Below are positions 44,853 to 56,032 of a stretch of 64,000 nucleotides of DNA, in pieces (the first letter of the stretch is position 1; each line of letters opens with the position of its first letter). The DNA lies in NCBI GenBank assembly GCA_964035015.1, contig OZ035997.1, forward strand, positions 89,595,965 through 89,659,964. The letters run 5' to 3'. This stretch comes from Corallium rubrum (Eukaryota; Cnidaria; Anthozoa; Scleralcyonacea; Coralliidae). A program made the translations under genes and the position numbers. The notes under the pieces are model-generated. The model was not told the origin of the DNA. It ran no database searches and saw only the letters and a list, made by a program, of their open reading frames with translations.

Positions 44853-47800
44853 ATGCAAAGAATCATGGTTCTTTTTGTTCTCCTCTATTTTACTAAATAC
44901 ACACAAGGCAGTGTACCAAAGATGGTGCTTGGTCCTGACGTACAAAGTCCATGTTTACCATATGGATGGGAAGAAATCGATCAAGTCGAAGAACCTGATG
45001 AACTTGTTAATAAAATGTTTGAAGCCTACAAGGTATTATAACTTAACAACAATTAGCAAATATTAAACCCCATCGATAAATCGATTCTATCCATCTATCC
45101 GTTCATCCATTTGTTCACGATTCTTCCATGTCTTCCTCCCCCCCCCTTTTCTACTTCACTCTCTACATCTCTCCCTCACTCCTCTCTGTCCCTCTTTCCC
45201 TCCCTCTATCTATGTCCATCCATTCATCCATCCTTCTCATCTTCCATCATTTCGTCAGTTCGTCCATCCATCTATTCATTCACCAATCCATCCATACACT
45301 CCTCCTTCCGTCCGTCCGTCCGTCCGTCCTTCCTTCCTTCCTTCCTTCCTTCCTTCCTTCCTTCCTTCCTTCCTTCCTTCCTTCCTTCCTTACTTCCTTC
45401 CTTCCTTCCTTCCTTCCTTCCTTCCTTCCTTACTTCCTTCCTTCCTTCCTTCTTCCTTCCTTCCTTCCTTCCTTCCATCCTTTCCGTTCCTTCTTCCTTT
45501 ATTTCTTCATTCCCTTGTCTTCCTGTCTTTCCTTCCTCCTTCTTTCTTTCCTTCCTTTCTTACTTAAATTCATCCTACTTTTCTTTCTTCCTTCCTACCG
45601 TCCCTTCTTTTCTTTCCTTCCCTCCTTTATTTCTTTCTTCCCTCCTTTATATGTACACTCTGTCCCTCCCTCAACTTTTCCTTCCCTCCTCTCTCCCTCC
45701 ATCCATCCGCCTCTCCTTCCTTCAGTCAGTTAATCATGATTTAGAAGGCATGTCCAAAGACATAGAACAAGCTGGATGGTCAACCGAGATGAAGAAATTT
45801 GCCTTCTTTTGGCTCTACGGGCAAGGCCTTTCCAAAGCTTGTGAGGACTCCTTTATTTTTACTCAATTCCGACGGGAGACCCTAGTTCCATTCGCTCAAT
45901 CAGCCGTTGCCAGACTCAATGAAATAATCTCCCTTTCGTCTACGGCTGGCCGCGATCTCGAGAAAATTCGTACATTCGTCTATGATTTCATATATTTCCA
46001 CTTCACAAGATACACGGCAACAGGAATAGAAATGCCCTTTCCCCCAAAAGCTCCATTTGATGGCCACGATAATAAATATATGAAATTCAGTTCACTTTCA
46101 CGTACTGACGTTTTCGTTAAGCCACAAAAAGATATGCTACGGTGTTTTAGGACATTTATACAGAGCCTGACCAACATTGAAAACGCTATAATCGAAGGTG
46201 CCGAAAAAGCAAAGGTCTTCGCTTTGGCTCGGCTTGCTCTGTTGTGGTTTTTACATCGTGATTTTCAGCTGGAATCTGAAATCGACCATTACAATACCTT
46301 CCTGGAGGGTTTGAGCTATCTTCTCCAAGACTCGCCCTCTTTAATAAACTTTGATAAGGCCGTACAGCAATATGATATTAGTATTTGCGGAGCCAATACT
46401 ATTCACCAATCTGTCAGGTTCTGCAAACTGTACGAAGCCTTATTTGATATTAGGATTTACGCGACCACAATGGAGGACGCACCTACGACGAAGGTTCTCA
46501 ATCCGGCTACGAACTACAAAAAGATCCTCGAACTGGGAAACATGCGTTCGATCCAGTCGGACATCGCAGCTCTCGAGGTGAAACAGGAACAGCTGGAGCA
46601 GAGTTTGTTTAACATGAGGAACTCAGCTCGCGGGAGCGATAGCCGAGAACTGTAATCCTTTGAAATGGTTAGCGGGCGGTGGAGGGGTCCAGGACGTGTT
46701 TGACCAAGCCAACGCGCTCGCTCAAGAGGGGGTCGACATTGCTAAGCTTGTGAACGTTGGTAAGAACGTTTTGCCCGAGTTAGCCAAAAAAGCGAAAGAA
46801 TTATCCAACGCAATGGCTGGGAATGCTGAAATTCATAGGAAACTCAATACTACATTTCATCAGATAAAGGACAAAGAATCAATTGATATTGATAATGTTC
46901 AGGCGAATTTTCTGATAGACTACAGGGGTTATGACCCTGGCTGGTCTTCTGCTGACATAGCCGAGTACACGGTATTATTAAAAGGTGTCATCGATGAGTT
47001 ATGTGATATCTTATACGGTGGCAATACCGTAGCTTCTGCCGTCTCCGAAGGAATAGGAGCGAGCGAAGGTGTTTGCCTGAACATCAAAACTAACGCAGAA
47101 GTCGTCGAGGCTGTTTACAACGAAATGTACGACTTTCAATACGAATTCATGGAAGCCATGGCCGTTGCAGTTCGAGCACTGGTTACCAAACACAGCGCTG
47201 ACACAGTGAGGAATATGCCAGAAGAAGTCGACGACTCCGCTACCTATCGCTTACAACTCAAGTTCTACGCTTATCGTATCAAACTGCAGTCGAAACAACA
47301 CATCCTGTTAGCTTTGAAAGATGTTTGCGATGTCGACGAGTTCAAAAACGGCGGGGTTCCGACCGATAAGTGCGAACGGGCGTTAGTGAGTCATTCGAAC
47401 GCCGACATTGATCGAGTAATTGGTGAAGAGGTCAATGAATGTCCAAGCGGTCAAGTTAGTAATATATATGCGCGTATCCCAGCCAAATTAAATCCCGATC
47501 AAGCAACCTTGGAACCAGGCACTTTAGACCTAACAAAGCTGTACTCTGGAAATCTTACATCATTTCGGATTCCATTTTCCATGTCGGCTCCCTGGCTTTA
47601 TAGTTTCGTCAGCGACACGATTCCCGTGCACGAAGATGTGGCTTTGTATCTAAAACGCTTCGAGCTTTTCCTACCCGATTTAACCTCGTCGCCCGTAAGC
47701 CACGATATAACAATCACAATCAAGCAAGACGGCGCAGCGAAGGTTCCTCAGAGCGGTCAGTTCAAGTATGGGTTTGCTACTCCGAAAGTATTTACTCTGA

Positions 47801-48363
47801 CTTACGGCGAGAACAAACAAAGATGCATGAATGGCTTCGATGATAGTGCTTATCCAAAACTCTGCGAGCCTGGGCCATCTCAAGTTTGCATAATATCACA
47901 CGGTGAGATATCTGAAAACGAGATGGCACCACCACTCCACGGTAGATGGTTGATACAGTCGTCTCTCCCTGGGGGACTGCCTCTACCCAAACCAAGCTCC
48001 ATGTCCGTATTCTATCTCAGAGCGGCTCTCTCAATTTGCGTAAAGAACCCGAAGAATATCGACTTAAGCGACCAAGGACGTCCTAATTTAGTCCAGGTTT
48101 CGCCCGACGATACGTGTTGTCCTCGAGGACAATTTTGGTACATAAGTCCGTTTTTAAGTTCCATCCAGGGATGTTTCAATTGTCCTGAAAATTCTACTCC
48201 GAAATTGGGGGGTTTGTATTGTCATGACGACGATGCCGACAACGTAAGTCTTCGTGGTAAAAGCAAGCCTAAAAAACATGGTCTCCGAGGAAAGATTTTT
48301 GGACGCCATAAAGTCAAGGGGAAAAACGAAAAGCGGAAAATAAAGAAAAACAAGAAGAACTGA
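44853..48363 (+). CDS. Large secreted protein of unknown function, two exons, one frameshift
   Basis: Exon 1 (44853-45032) encodes a signal peptide, MQRIMVLFVLLYFTKYTQG, then about 40 residues. The donor AAG|gtatta and acceptor ttcag|TCA (45726) join in phase 0. Exon 2 runs to TGA at 48361. The product would be about 938 residues: a long mainly helical N-terminal two-thirds (LALLWFLHRDF, KQEQLEQSLFNM), a middle part with IYARIP and LTKLYSGNLTSFRIPF, then a Cys-rich end (CCPRGQFWY ... GCFNCPENS ... GGLYCHDDD) and a Lys/Arg-rich tail of about 35 residues. Near 46617-46622 one extra base moves the frame; joining gives continuous coding (FNMR then TQLAGAIAENCNPLKWL). I do not recognise the family. 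An ATTAAA lies at about 48405. Either a genuine null allele, a young pseudogene or an assembly error. Confidence 0.75.
45033..45725 (+). repeat. Intron filled with (CCTT)n pyrimidine tract
   Basis: From about 45120 to the acceptor the plus strand is nearly all C/T, with pure CCTT at 45326-45480 and diverged TCCATC/CTTTCTT words around it. The tract runs into the splice acceptor and gives false Ser/Pro/Phe- or Lys/Glu-rich frames. Confidence 0.92.
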
Positions 48364-49841
48364 GACTGGGTTGTCTTTAATTGCTGGTCTAGATAATCAC
48401 TTTTATTAAAAATTAACGTGATTTATTTGAAATTATGAGGGGATTTAATACAATAATAATATGAACAAGAGGACACTCGGGGTTCAAACCAATTTTATTA
48501 AATTTGAGCAGTTTATTAGTGGTCTAATGTATAGAAACTATCGAGACAATCATAGCCATATTACGTGTTTGAGAAATACAAATAGAGTTCAAAAACTCAA
48601 TAATTCACGAGGAAAATTCAAAAGAAATTAAAGTTTGATCAGTGTCTTTATATGTGTCTTTAAACTTGGGTGGAGTGTGCAAACTTGAGTAGTGTGGGCA
48701 AGCTCAGGTGGAGTCGGCAAACTCGGGTGGAGTGGGCAAACTTGGGTGGAGTGAGCAAACTCGGATGGAGTAGGCAAGGGGGTTGTCATGTTAACAGTTG
48801 CCTAAGGAGAAGCCTAAAGGTTTTCATCCCATTTGAGGCAACACTTCACTTGCGATAGTAACTTTTAGTTATTATTGTTGTTGTTAGTGTTGTTGTTGTT
48901 GTTGTAGCTGTTGTATGCTGTTGCTGTTATTGTTGTTCTTGCTTTTGTCAAGTCTACGCAAATCTGATAACTATGTGACTTTTGAAAAACTTTTAGATGA
49001 AGTTCTACATCAAGTTGTTTTTTGTTTATTGTAATTATTTTCTATACTGTCACTTAATTACCTTATCATGCTGTATGTATGTGTATTTATATTTATAATT
49101 CTAAGAATTTGACAGGACAAGTTGACAACAGCAACTTTCATTGCTGAAGTGTTTAAATCCTGTATAATAATTACTCGGGCTACTGTGGTAGCCGAATCTA
49201 GGTTTCGGCTCTGTTTTTTTGGGGGTTTTTTTGTGTCGACAAATTGCAATTCTTGTGCAACATTTCCCAAAAGCCTTTGCGACCCTGACGTGTGCTCAAA
49301 TGATTTCATCATGGCTGATTTTCATGCACGAGTCACGAGATTTTTCTTCTCCTTATATGCATTAGGAAAGATCTCCAATTCAATAGTGTGCACATAGTCC
49401 CAAACGTAGACGCATGTACGCGTTGCGTACCTATTTTCTAAATTGGCAATAAATCGTTCTTGTTCTCTAACCTCTGCACACAGTAACACACTTGTGAACT
49501 GACTGTCTTACAATTTCGGTGGGGAGAGTTTATCTTGTGGAGGTAAGATATCAATTTCTACAACTGACAACTCTGTTTCTTTGTAGGAGATTTCAGTTGT
49601 TTTCTTCTATTTTTAGGTGTATATTGGTGTGGGTTCATTGTGTATTTGTGTTTGCACTGATCAGCTTTCTGATCAGTCGATCAGACGCTACTATCTACGT
49701 GTGTGTATTTTGATTTAAGCTTATACTAGAAATACATAACCGCAACAACCCCTCGTCCGCTTTAACATGTATTTTTGTAACACCCACCCCCTAACCCCAC
49801 CCCACCCCCCACCCCACCCCCCACCCCACCCCCATGTTTTA
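48364..49841. other. Downstream intergenic DNA with minisatellites
   Basis: Holds a 20-bp minisatellite at 48664-48780 (unit CTTGGGTGGAGTGGGCAAA, about six copies), a (GTT)n-like tract at 48865-48945, a copy of the 'CTAGGTTTCGGCT' repeat at 49168-49212, and (CCCCAC)n at 49785-49833. The word ATGTACGCG(T/C)TGCGTACCT at 49411 also ends the 6.4-kb insert at 36440. No gene recognised. Confidence 0.6.
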
Positions 49842-50597
49842 TAGAGATGAGCCGATTAATCGGCCGTTTTTCAATAATCGGTAATCGGCCGATTATTAAT
49901 CCATAATCGGCCGATTGCCGATTATTGCCGAGTTTTCATATTTCTGATAAAAATACGTGAAAATATGCGTCGTTTTCTTGTTCTCGAAGTTTGGGTGCGC
50001 CTAACGCAATCAGTGAAATCTCAATCTCACCTTTCTCGCTATCGGAACTCGACATTCGAGTGATTCGACAATAACAACTGACAAAAATGGATGCCAAGAT
50101 GGCGATAAGGCGTTCAGTGACAAGTGCAGTTTGCAAGCGGAAGAAGAAAAGACTGCTTGAAAAACATACGAACGGTGCGTAAAATACGCGGCGATAGCCG
50201 ATTGTTTTGGCAGATTCTCGAGTTCCTTTCAATTTGGGACTAAGTTTCCTATTTCTTTTATAAAATAAAGTTGAAAAATTAACGCAAATAAACATTTCTC
50301 ATGCAGTCAATATTTTCGTTTGCGTAAACGTTCACTTTAAAAAACAAAACTAAAGGCGATCACTGGTAAGCGCAGTAAATCGAGACAAAGTATAATAGTT
50401 TATATTCTCGGGTAAAATTGGCGGAGTCAAGCGACAGACAAGTACTTTGAATGTGAGAGAATTCGTCAGCAATTAAAGTGATTTTTGACGCGAAAATAAA
50501 CGGCTTTGGCCGATTAATCGGCCGATTATGTGTCATGATCGGCCACCGATTAATCGAATCGGCCGATCGGTATTTTTTGGTGATCGGCTCATCTCTA
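49842..50597. mobile_element. hAT MITE with GATTAATCGGCC subterminal repeats
   Basis: ATGTTTTA flanks both sides (49834-49841, 50598-50605). The ends are TAGAGATGAGCCGAT and ATCGGCTCATCTCTA. Both subterminal regions contain clustered CGGCCGATTA palindromes, typical of hAT transposase-binding motifs. Confidence 0.88.
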
Positions 50598-50868
50598 ATG
50601 TTTTAAGCAAAATTTCCAGTCGAAAATAGTCATATAACAGTGGTTGAAGAAAGAAGAGTCGAAGCAAAAGTTAGATTTACTAAACTCCGGTAGTCTGGTT
50701 GTAAAACATATTTTGTTTATTCGAGGTTTCGAAAGGGTTTTTTAGCAAGCCTTTAAATGGCTTCCATGTGCATGTTTTGATGGGGGAACGTTTCTGGTTT
50801 GTAAATCCTGCAAGTTTTCAAATGGTTTCCATGCATGTTGTTTATTAAAATAAAACAAGGAAACAAGG

Positions 50869-51888
50869 AAACTTTAAGGGAAAGCGACAACAACTATTAA
50901 CTCGAAGGAAAAGTGTTGAGGGAGAGTCGAAAAGATTGAAAGAACGTACAGAACTGTCGCGATGGGGGGAACATTTCTGGTTTATAAACTTGCAAGTTTT
51001 CAAATGGTAGTCCATGCATGTTGTTTATTACAACGACAGAACTCAAGCAACCTGAAAATTAATAGCCCAAAAAGAATATATAATATAGACTAACAAATCA
51101 CACAGTGTAATTGGACCTGTGAGATGAAGCAAAATGCGGAATTTGATTCGAAAATACATTAAAATATGAAAAACATGCCACGTCCTATAGAAAAATTCGG
51201 TCTTGACTGGCGTCTTAATTTAGCAGGACACGTCGGCAAAAATAAACTGTAATAACTTAAAACCAGCAATTGAAACAAAGCAAAAATATATAGTATTAAT
51301 CGGACTGTCAAGGTGAAACTGAAATAGCAAACATTTATTTGAAAGTGTTGACGAGAAAACATGGAAAACGTTTGTCACGACTCACGACACGTTTTAAGAA
51401 AATAGCTGACATTCTCAGTGAGATTTTTTTCAGACTTATCTTAAACCTTGCCGTTTCTCTCGCTATCATACACTACACTGACTTTCCCGTTGCCTTCTCT
51501 CTCTAGTGTACTTGTTTACTTTTTTTTTTTCTGACTGCCTCAGTTTGTTAGCTTCGTATTTCTTTGCTAAGCAAATAACTTCCCTGCCTTCCACTGTTTG
51601 GTTCAGTTGTCGTCGTGACAGTTCTGTACGTTCTTTCAATCTTTTCGACTTTCGGTCAACACTTTTCCTTCGAGTTAATAGTTCTTGTCGCTTCCCCTTA
51701 AAGTTTTCTTGTTTTATTGAGCTGCATTTTCTCTTTCCATAGTGACAAATAACAGTATTTTCGCATGTATATTTCCATATTAATGTTCCCAGTGTCCCAC
51801 AATCTTCACCGCAGTCATGGTCCGTCCATACGGTACGTACACACATACATACATACATTAAAATTGATGGTAAGCATTGAGCACACAT
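50869..51888. repeat. Inverted duplication of a coding-like Lys/Arg-rich segment
   Basis: The plus strand 50869-50966 and minus strand 51711-51614 both read close to NFKGKRQ(E/Q)LLTRRKSV ... SKRLKERTELSR. The minus-strand copy sits in a 140-residue frame (51888-51466) with an N-terminal DHDCGEDCGTLG. I do not recognise it; the basic, charged repeat could be part of a larger transposon protein. Direct repeats of about 80 bp (50756-50830, 50975-51030; AAGTTTTCAAATGG) surround it. Confidence 0.45.
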
Positions 51889-52404
51889 TTAGTGTATATA
51901 TATAACTCATCAATCGAAAAACCTCCTTCCACCTAAGCTTAACATCTGTAATATAATATAAGTCTTTCTACTTGATTCTGTTATTTGCCTATATTAGAAA
52001 TCTGGACAAACTCATATTATATAAATCATATTATAACTTACCTTCAGTCAGTCAGTCAGGCCTTCTGTATACTGTAATATCATGATTTTGAAAACAATTT
52101 AGAAAAGACAGCACTCAGTGTCCAACTTCTCAAAGCTTGGATAGTTTTAAAAACATTTCATTCAACGAACATCAAAACATTCACTCATAACATCTTCTAA
52201 CGTCTTTCAGGTACTTTAGTGGCAAATATTAAAACACAATTCATTTTATACTTCAACAAAATGCTTTTGATAAATTGAAGTCATTGTCGCCATATTGGAT
52301 TTTGTCTTGGAGTAAAACACAGCTACCCCAAGCTACATATTTGAAATTGGAAATTTAAAACTAAAAGGTAAAATAAATGCTTACTTATAATCCTTCTATG
52401 TTGA

Positions 52405-52955
52405 TTTGTTGGTTAACAACACGTCAGAAAGCTGATATAAACGTTTCAGCTTTGAAGTTTCTACTTTTAAAAGACTAGAGACTTCAAAGTCGTTTACTTG
52501 TTTATATCAATTCTCTGAATCAAAATCAAGCAACAATTATCAAGACAAAAAAACTGAAAAGTAGAAATTGATTTCCAATTCTAGTTTTAATATAATTACC
52601 AATTTTCCATATGTTTTAACAATTAATAGTATTATAAAAGCAGTTATAATCGAATATTGATAAAAGTCATGTATTACATGAGCTTGAAGAACTGTGGAAA
52701 ACTTGAATGAATATCTTTCATAATCCGTATAAAGCATTTGATTTGCGCCCTTTGAGTTTTGTTAGCCAATCAGAATAAATGCTTAATATATAGGACCTTA
52801 TTCATAAATGGCCGATGATTTAAAATCCTTTGATGTGCATATAAATTAGCCCCTCTGACCTCGTTTTAGAGTAAAGATTCTTTTGAATTTCGCGCATGAA
52901 AACGAGTTCAGAGGGGCTAATTTATATCCACATAAAAGAATATTAATTGCACGGG
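52405..52955. repeat. Palindromic segments and first copy of a direct repeat
   Basis: Palindromes at about 52430-52515 (GATATAAACG ... CGTTTACTTGTTTATATC) and 52825-52940 (TTAGCCCCTCTGACCTCG against GAGTTCAGAGGGGCTAA). Between them, 52565-52790 is repeated at 53580-53800 (GATAATCGAATA, TAGCCAATCAGAATAAATGC). Confidence 0.65.
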
Positions 52956-53579
52956 CAATTATGAATATGGTCTATTCAACAAGATAAAATTTGCACTGTA
53001 TCACATCTTTAATGCATTTACCAAGACCTTTTTTAACATACAAGTTAAAGGAGTACTGCTGAAGTACAAACAAACGAACAAAGAATTAAGCGATAAGAAT
53101 ATAAAAGGAAAATTTCGGACTTAGCTTTGAAAAAGGAATACCTATATAATTAACTCACCCCCACTTTTTGTTTCAAACATTTGAAACTAAAATGCTTAAA
53201 TATAAGTAACAATCTTGTCCAGCATTTCTATTGATGATATTAACTGTTCTCTCACTAAAATTAATGTACCTAATAAATGTTTTCATGGGACAGTCCTAAC
53301 CCACTAGGCAGTACTGTAACAGCAGCATTAATATGTTTGGCATGCTGATGAGTTCTGACGCAGCAAAGCAGTCAGAAATGTGTTTTATTTTAACTAGTTT
53401 TGATGACATTTTATAACCTTCAGTGTCCTAAAAATCACCTTTCAGAATGCAGGAAATGCCATTTCCGAGACTCTAAATTTTAAATTTTCTCCGGGAGGCA
53501 TTCCCCCTAAAAGAGTCCTTTTTAGTGAATGCCCATCCCTACACACCACCACGAGAAAATCCTTAAAAAAGGCCTTGAT

Positions 53580-53800
53580 TTTCAAAATGATTCAACAATT
53601 AACAGTATTATAGTTTTCGTGATAATCGAATACTGATAAAAGTCATATAGTGCATGCGCTTGAGGAACTGAGGAAACTGACAACCTTCAAAATCGGTATA
53701 AGTATTTGATTGGCTCTCTTTGAGTTTTATTAGCCAATCAGAATAAATGCTTAATACTCAACCTGATAAAATTTGCATTGTATTACATCTTTTGTGCATT
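53580..53800 (+). repeat. Second copy of the 52565-52790 direct repeat
   Basis: Same orientation, about 1 kb downstream, with small indels. A relic of the hAT-related word CAGAATGCAGGAAATG lies at 53435-53515 just before it. Confidence 0.65.
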
Positions 53801-54329
53801 TACATTAAAATTGCACTTTTCTTAGCCAATCAAAGTTGTGTGAAGTTCTTTCATGTATTTTATTATGCAGCAAATGTCACACTTTTTAAGTGTTTACATT
53901 TTGCACCATTTTATTATGAATACATTTAAAAAAGTTTAACACTAATACAAGACTAACCCTATCTGATAATATAAAAGAAAACTCAGTGTTTTTAATCCTA
54001 ATTGTATTAATGTAAATATACAGTTGTTGTCAGTTCAAGTTATAATAAAAGATTAAATTTCAGAGCTACAGTTACTTACATAAGATTAATTTAAACTATA
54101 AAATACATCAGCCTTACATCACATTAACTCACACTTATTAACTGTACCGAAAAAGATAGCGACTTGTAAATTTAACCATAATTGTTTTCGCGCAGTAAAC
54201 ATTGTTTCTTCGGGGAATTATTGAAAAATACGGCTTGAAAAAAATAAACTTTGATGGAAAACGAGTTTTAATTTTGGCTACTTTATGCATGTTAACATAA
54301 TAAACATTATAGTAGAATCAAGAATTACC

Positions 54330-54680
54330 AAGTTTCTTATTTATTGCTGATCTTTCGACCTGCTGACTCTGACCTTCATCAGATCAGAGCAAATGCCAAC
54401 ATCGTGTTGGCTCACGTCATATAAACAAACAACTAAACAACCAGAATGACGTAAGAACACAATGGCGTAGTTACGTGCTTATTCGTTTATTCTAAAATTA
54501 ATTAAATGACATAATGGAATCAGGATTGTTGATCGAAGAGAGCTAACCAAGAGCTATTCAATGGCTGACTCTCCTGTGAAATCGTAGGATTTTTTTAAAA
54601 CTTTAATAGACTGGATCTGATAAAGGTCTGAATCCACAGATCAAAAGTTAAGCAATAAATAATAGACTTGTGTTACCACA
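54330..54680. repeat. Inverted pair around 'GATGAAGGTC..GATCAGCAATAAATA'
   Basis: The minus strand of 54388-54330 (TCTGATGAAGGTCAGAGTC, then GATCAGCAATAAATAAG) matches the plus strand 54612-54675 (TCTGATAAAGGTCTGAATCC, then AAGCAATAAATAATAG). Class not determined. Confidence 0.5.
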
Positions 54681-55182
54681 AATCGTTAGGCTTCTGTTAA
54701 AATTTGTCACCATGTAAACATTGAAAGAATTAACAGTAAATAATGTTTATTTGTTTTTTTTGAGATGCTCTATGTTTTCGAAGTATTATGGTTAAATTAC
54801 AGCCACCATTTTCTGGCATATTTTCGATTAAACAAACATAATAGTCAGAACTACATACATAAAAACGCACAAGACTTTACAGATCTGTAATCTTGTTGAT
54901 ATGTTGTGCATTTTTTGTTTGGGTGACTGACAGAATGTTTGTTCAATTATTCAGTCTATTCAGAGGTTGGCTTTTTGCAAAAAATAACGGGTAAAGGTTT
55001 TGATTCTCAATAAAATCCGCCCAAATTGATACAAATACATTTTACTTTGTGGAAAAGAAATAATTTGGCCGCAAAAGGTATCCACAACTAAATCTTTAAG
55101 CAATATGAAGCTGGATGTTTATTTAGGTTTGCTAAAGAGTTGAGAGCTGTTTCTCTAGTATAAACCAAAACCATGCCATCAC

Positions 55183-56032
55183 TTTGCAAACCAGACTTTA
55201 GTTTTGTGGTGCTTGCTTCATGTTTAATATTCAGTTTTTTGACAGAGGATGAATAAAAACGATGTCTTCTCCTTGCAAACCAGACTTTAGTGTGGCAGTT
55301 CATTCATGTTTAATATTCAGTTTTCAGAGAGATAGATAGATTGATAGATTGGTTTATTTAAAAGCCTTATTTGCAGCAAAAGCTGAATTACAAAGGTTTA
55401 CAAAATAATTAGTTTGTAGTACAAATTTACATCTAAAAACTCGTAGTTATATACAGTTATTTACAAGGAATGAATCTTGTTGTAGTTTATAGCACTTGCG
55501 TTCAAAAATGTATTTTTAAATCTATTCGTTTTGCAACGTGGGATCACGAAGGGACGCTTTCTTCGGAGGTTCACTTTATCTTCTCTAGTATTTGGCTGTA
55601 GATACTTATATAGTTGTTCTTCTTGTTGCACGACAATTTTGTCGAAAAGGGTTGAGCAAAGTTCATCCCTACGTTGAGATAGACTGGGAATTCTAGAGGT
55701 CGCTAAGGCTTGTTCGTAAGGTGTGTCATAACCATGGCAGTAATAAAGCCAATGTACTACTTGTAAACCAGACTTTAATCTTGACAGGGCATGCATGTGG
55801 TTGCTTCACTTGTCTAATATTCAGTTTTTTGAGACAACATATAAATAGAAACAACGTATTCCTTGCAACTCAAACTTTAGTCTTGACAACCTGGTCTCTA
55901 TTTTATGTTTAAATCCAGTTTTTTTGACAGTGAAAAAATATAGAGGCGATGTATTCTCCTTGCTAACCAGACTTTAGTCTTGATATATAGCGTTGTCGTT
56001 CTTTCATGTTTAATATTCAGTTTTCTGACGAA
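55183..56032. repeat. Degenerate minisatellite, about 110-bp unit, split by a LINE end
   Basis: The unit is roughly CTTGCAAACCAGACTTTAG, a short variable part, TTCATGTTTAATATTCAG, TTTTTGACAG and an AAACGATGT-like part. About two units lie before 55326 and about four after 55756; the LINE fragment occupies the gap. Confidence 0.75.
55327..55755 (-). mobile_element. LINE 3' end with reverse-transcriptase C-terminus, minus strand
   Basis: The minus strand encodes YDTPYEQALATSRIPSLSQR, then RDELCSTLFDKIV and later TNRFKNTFLNASAINY. This is the usual ending of jockey/CR1-like ORF2 proteins. It then runs into a 3' UTR that ends in (TATC)n-like tetranucleotides at 55327-55345, a common LINE tail. 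5'-truncated. Confidence 0.75.

Noticed and set aside
45111-45720. Ser/Pro/Phe-rich secreted-looking protein from the in-frame pyrimidine tract
   Set aside because: It is intronic CCTT repeat read in frame with exon 2; splice sites on both sides remove it.
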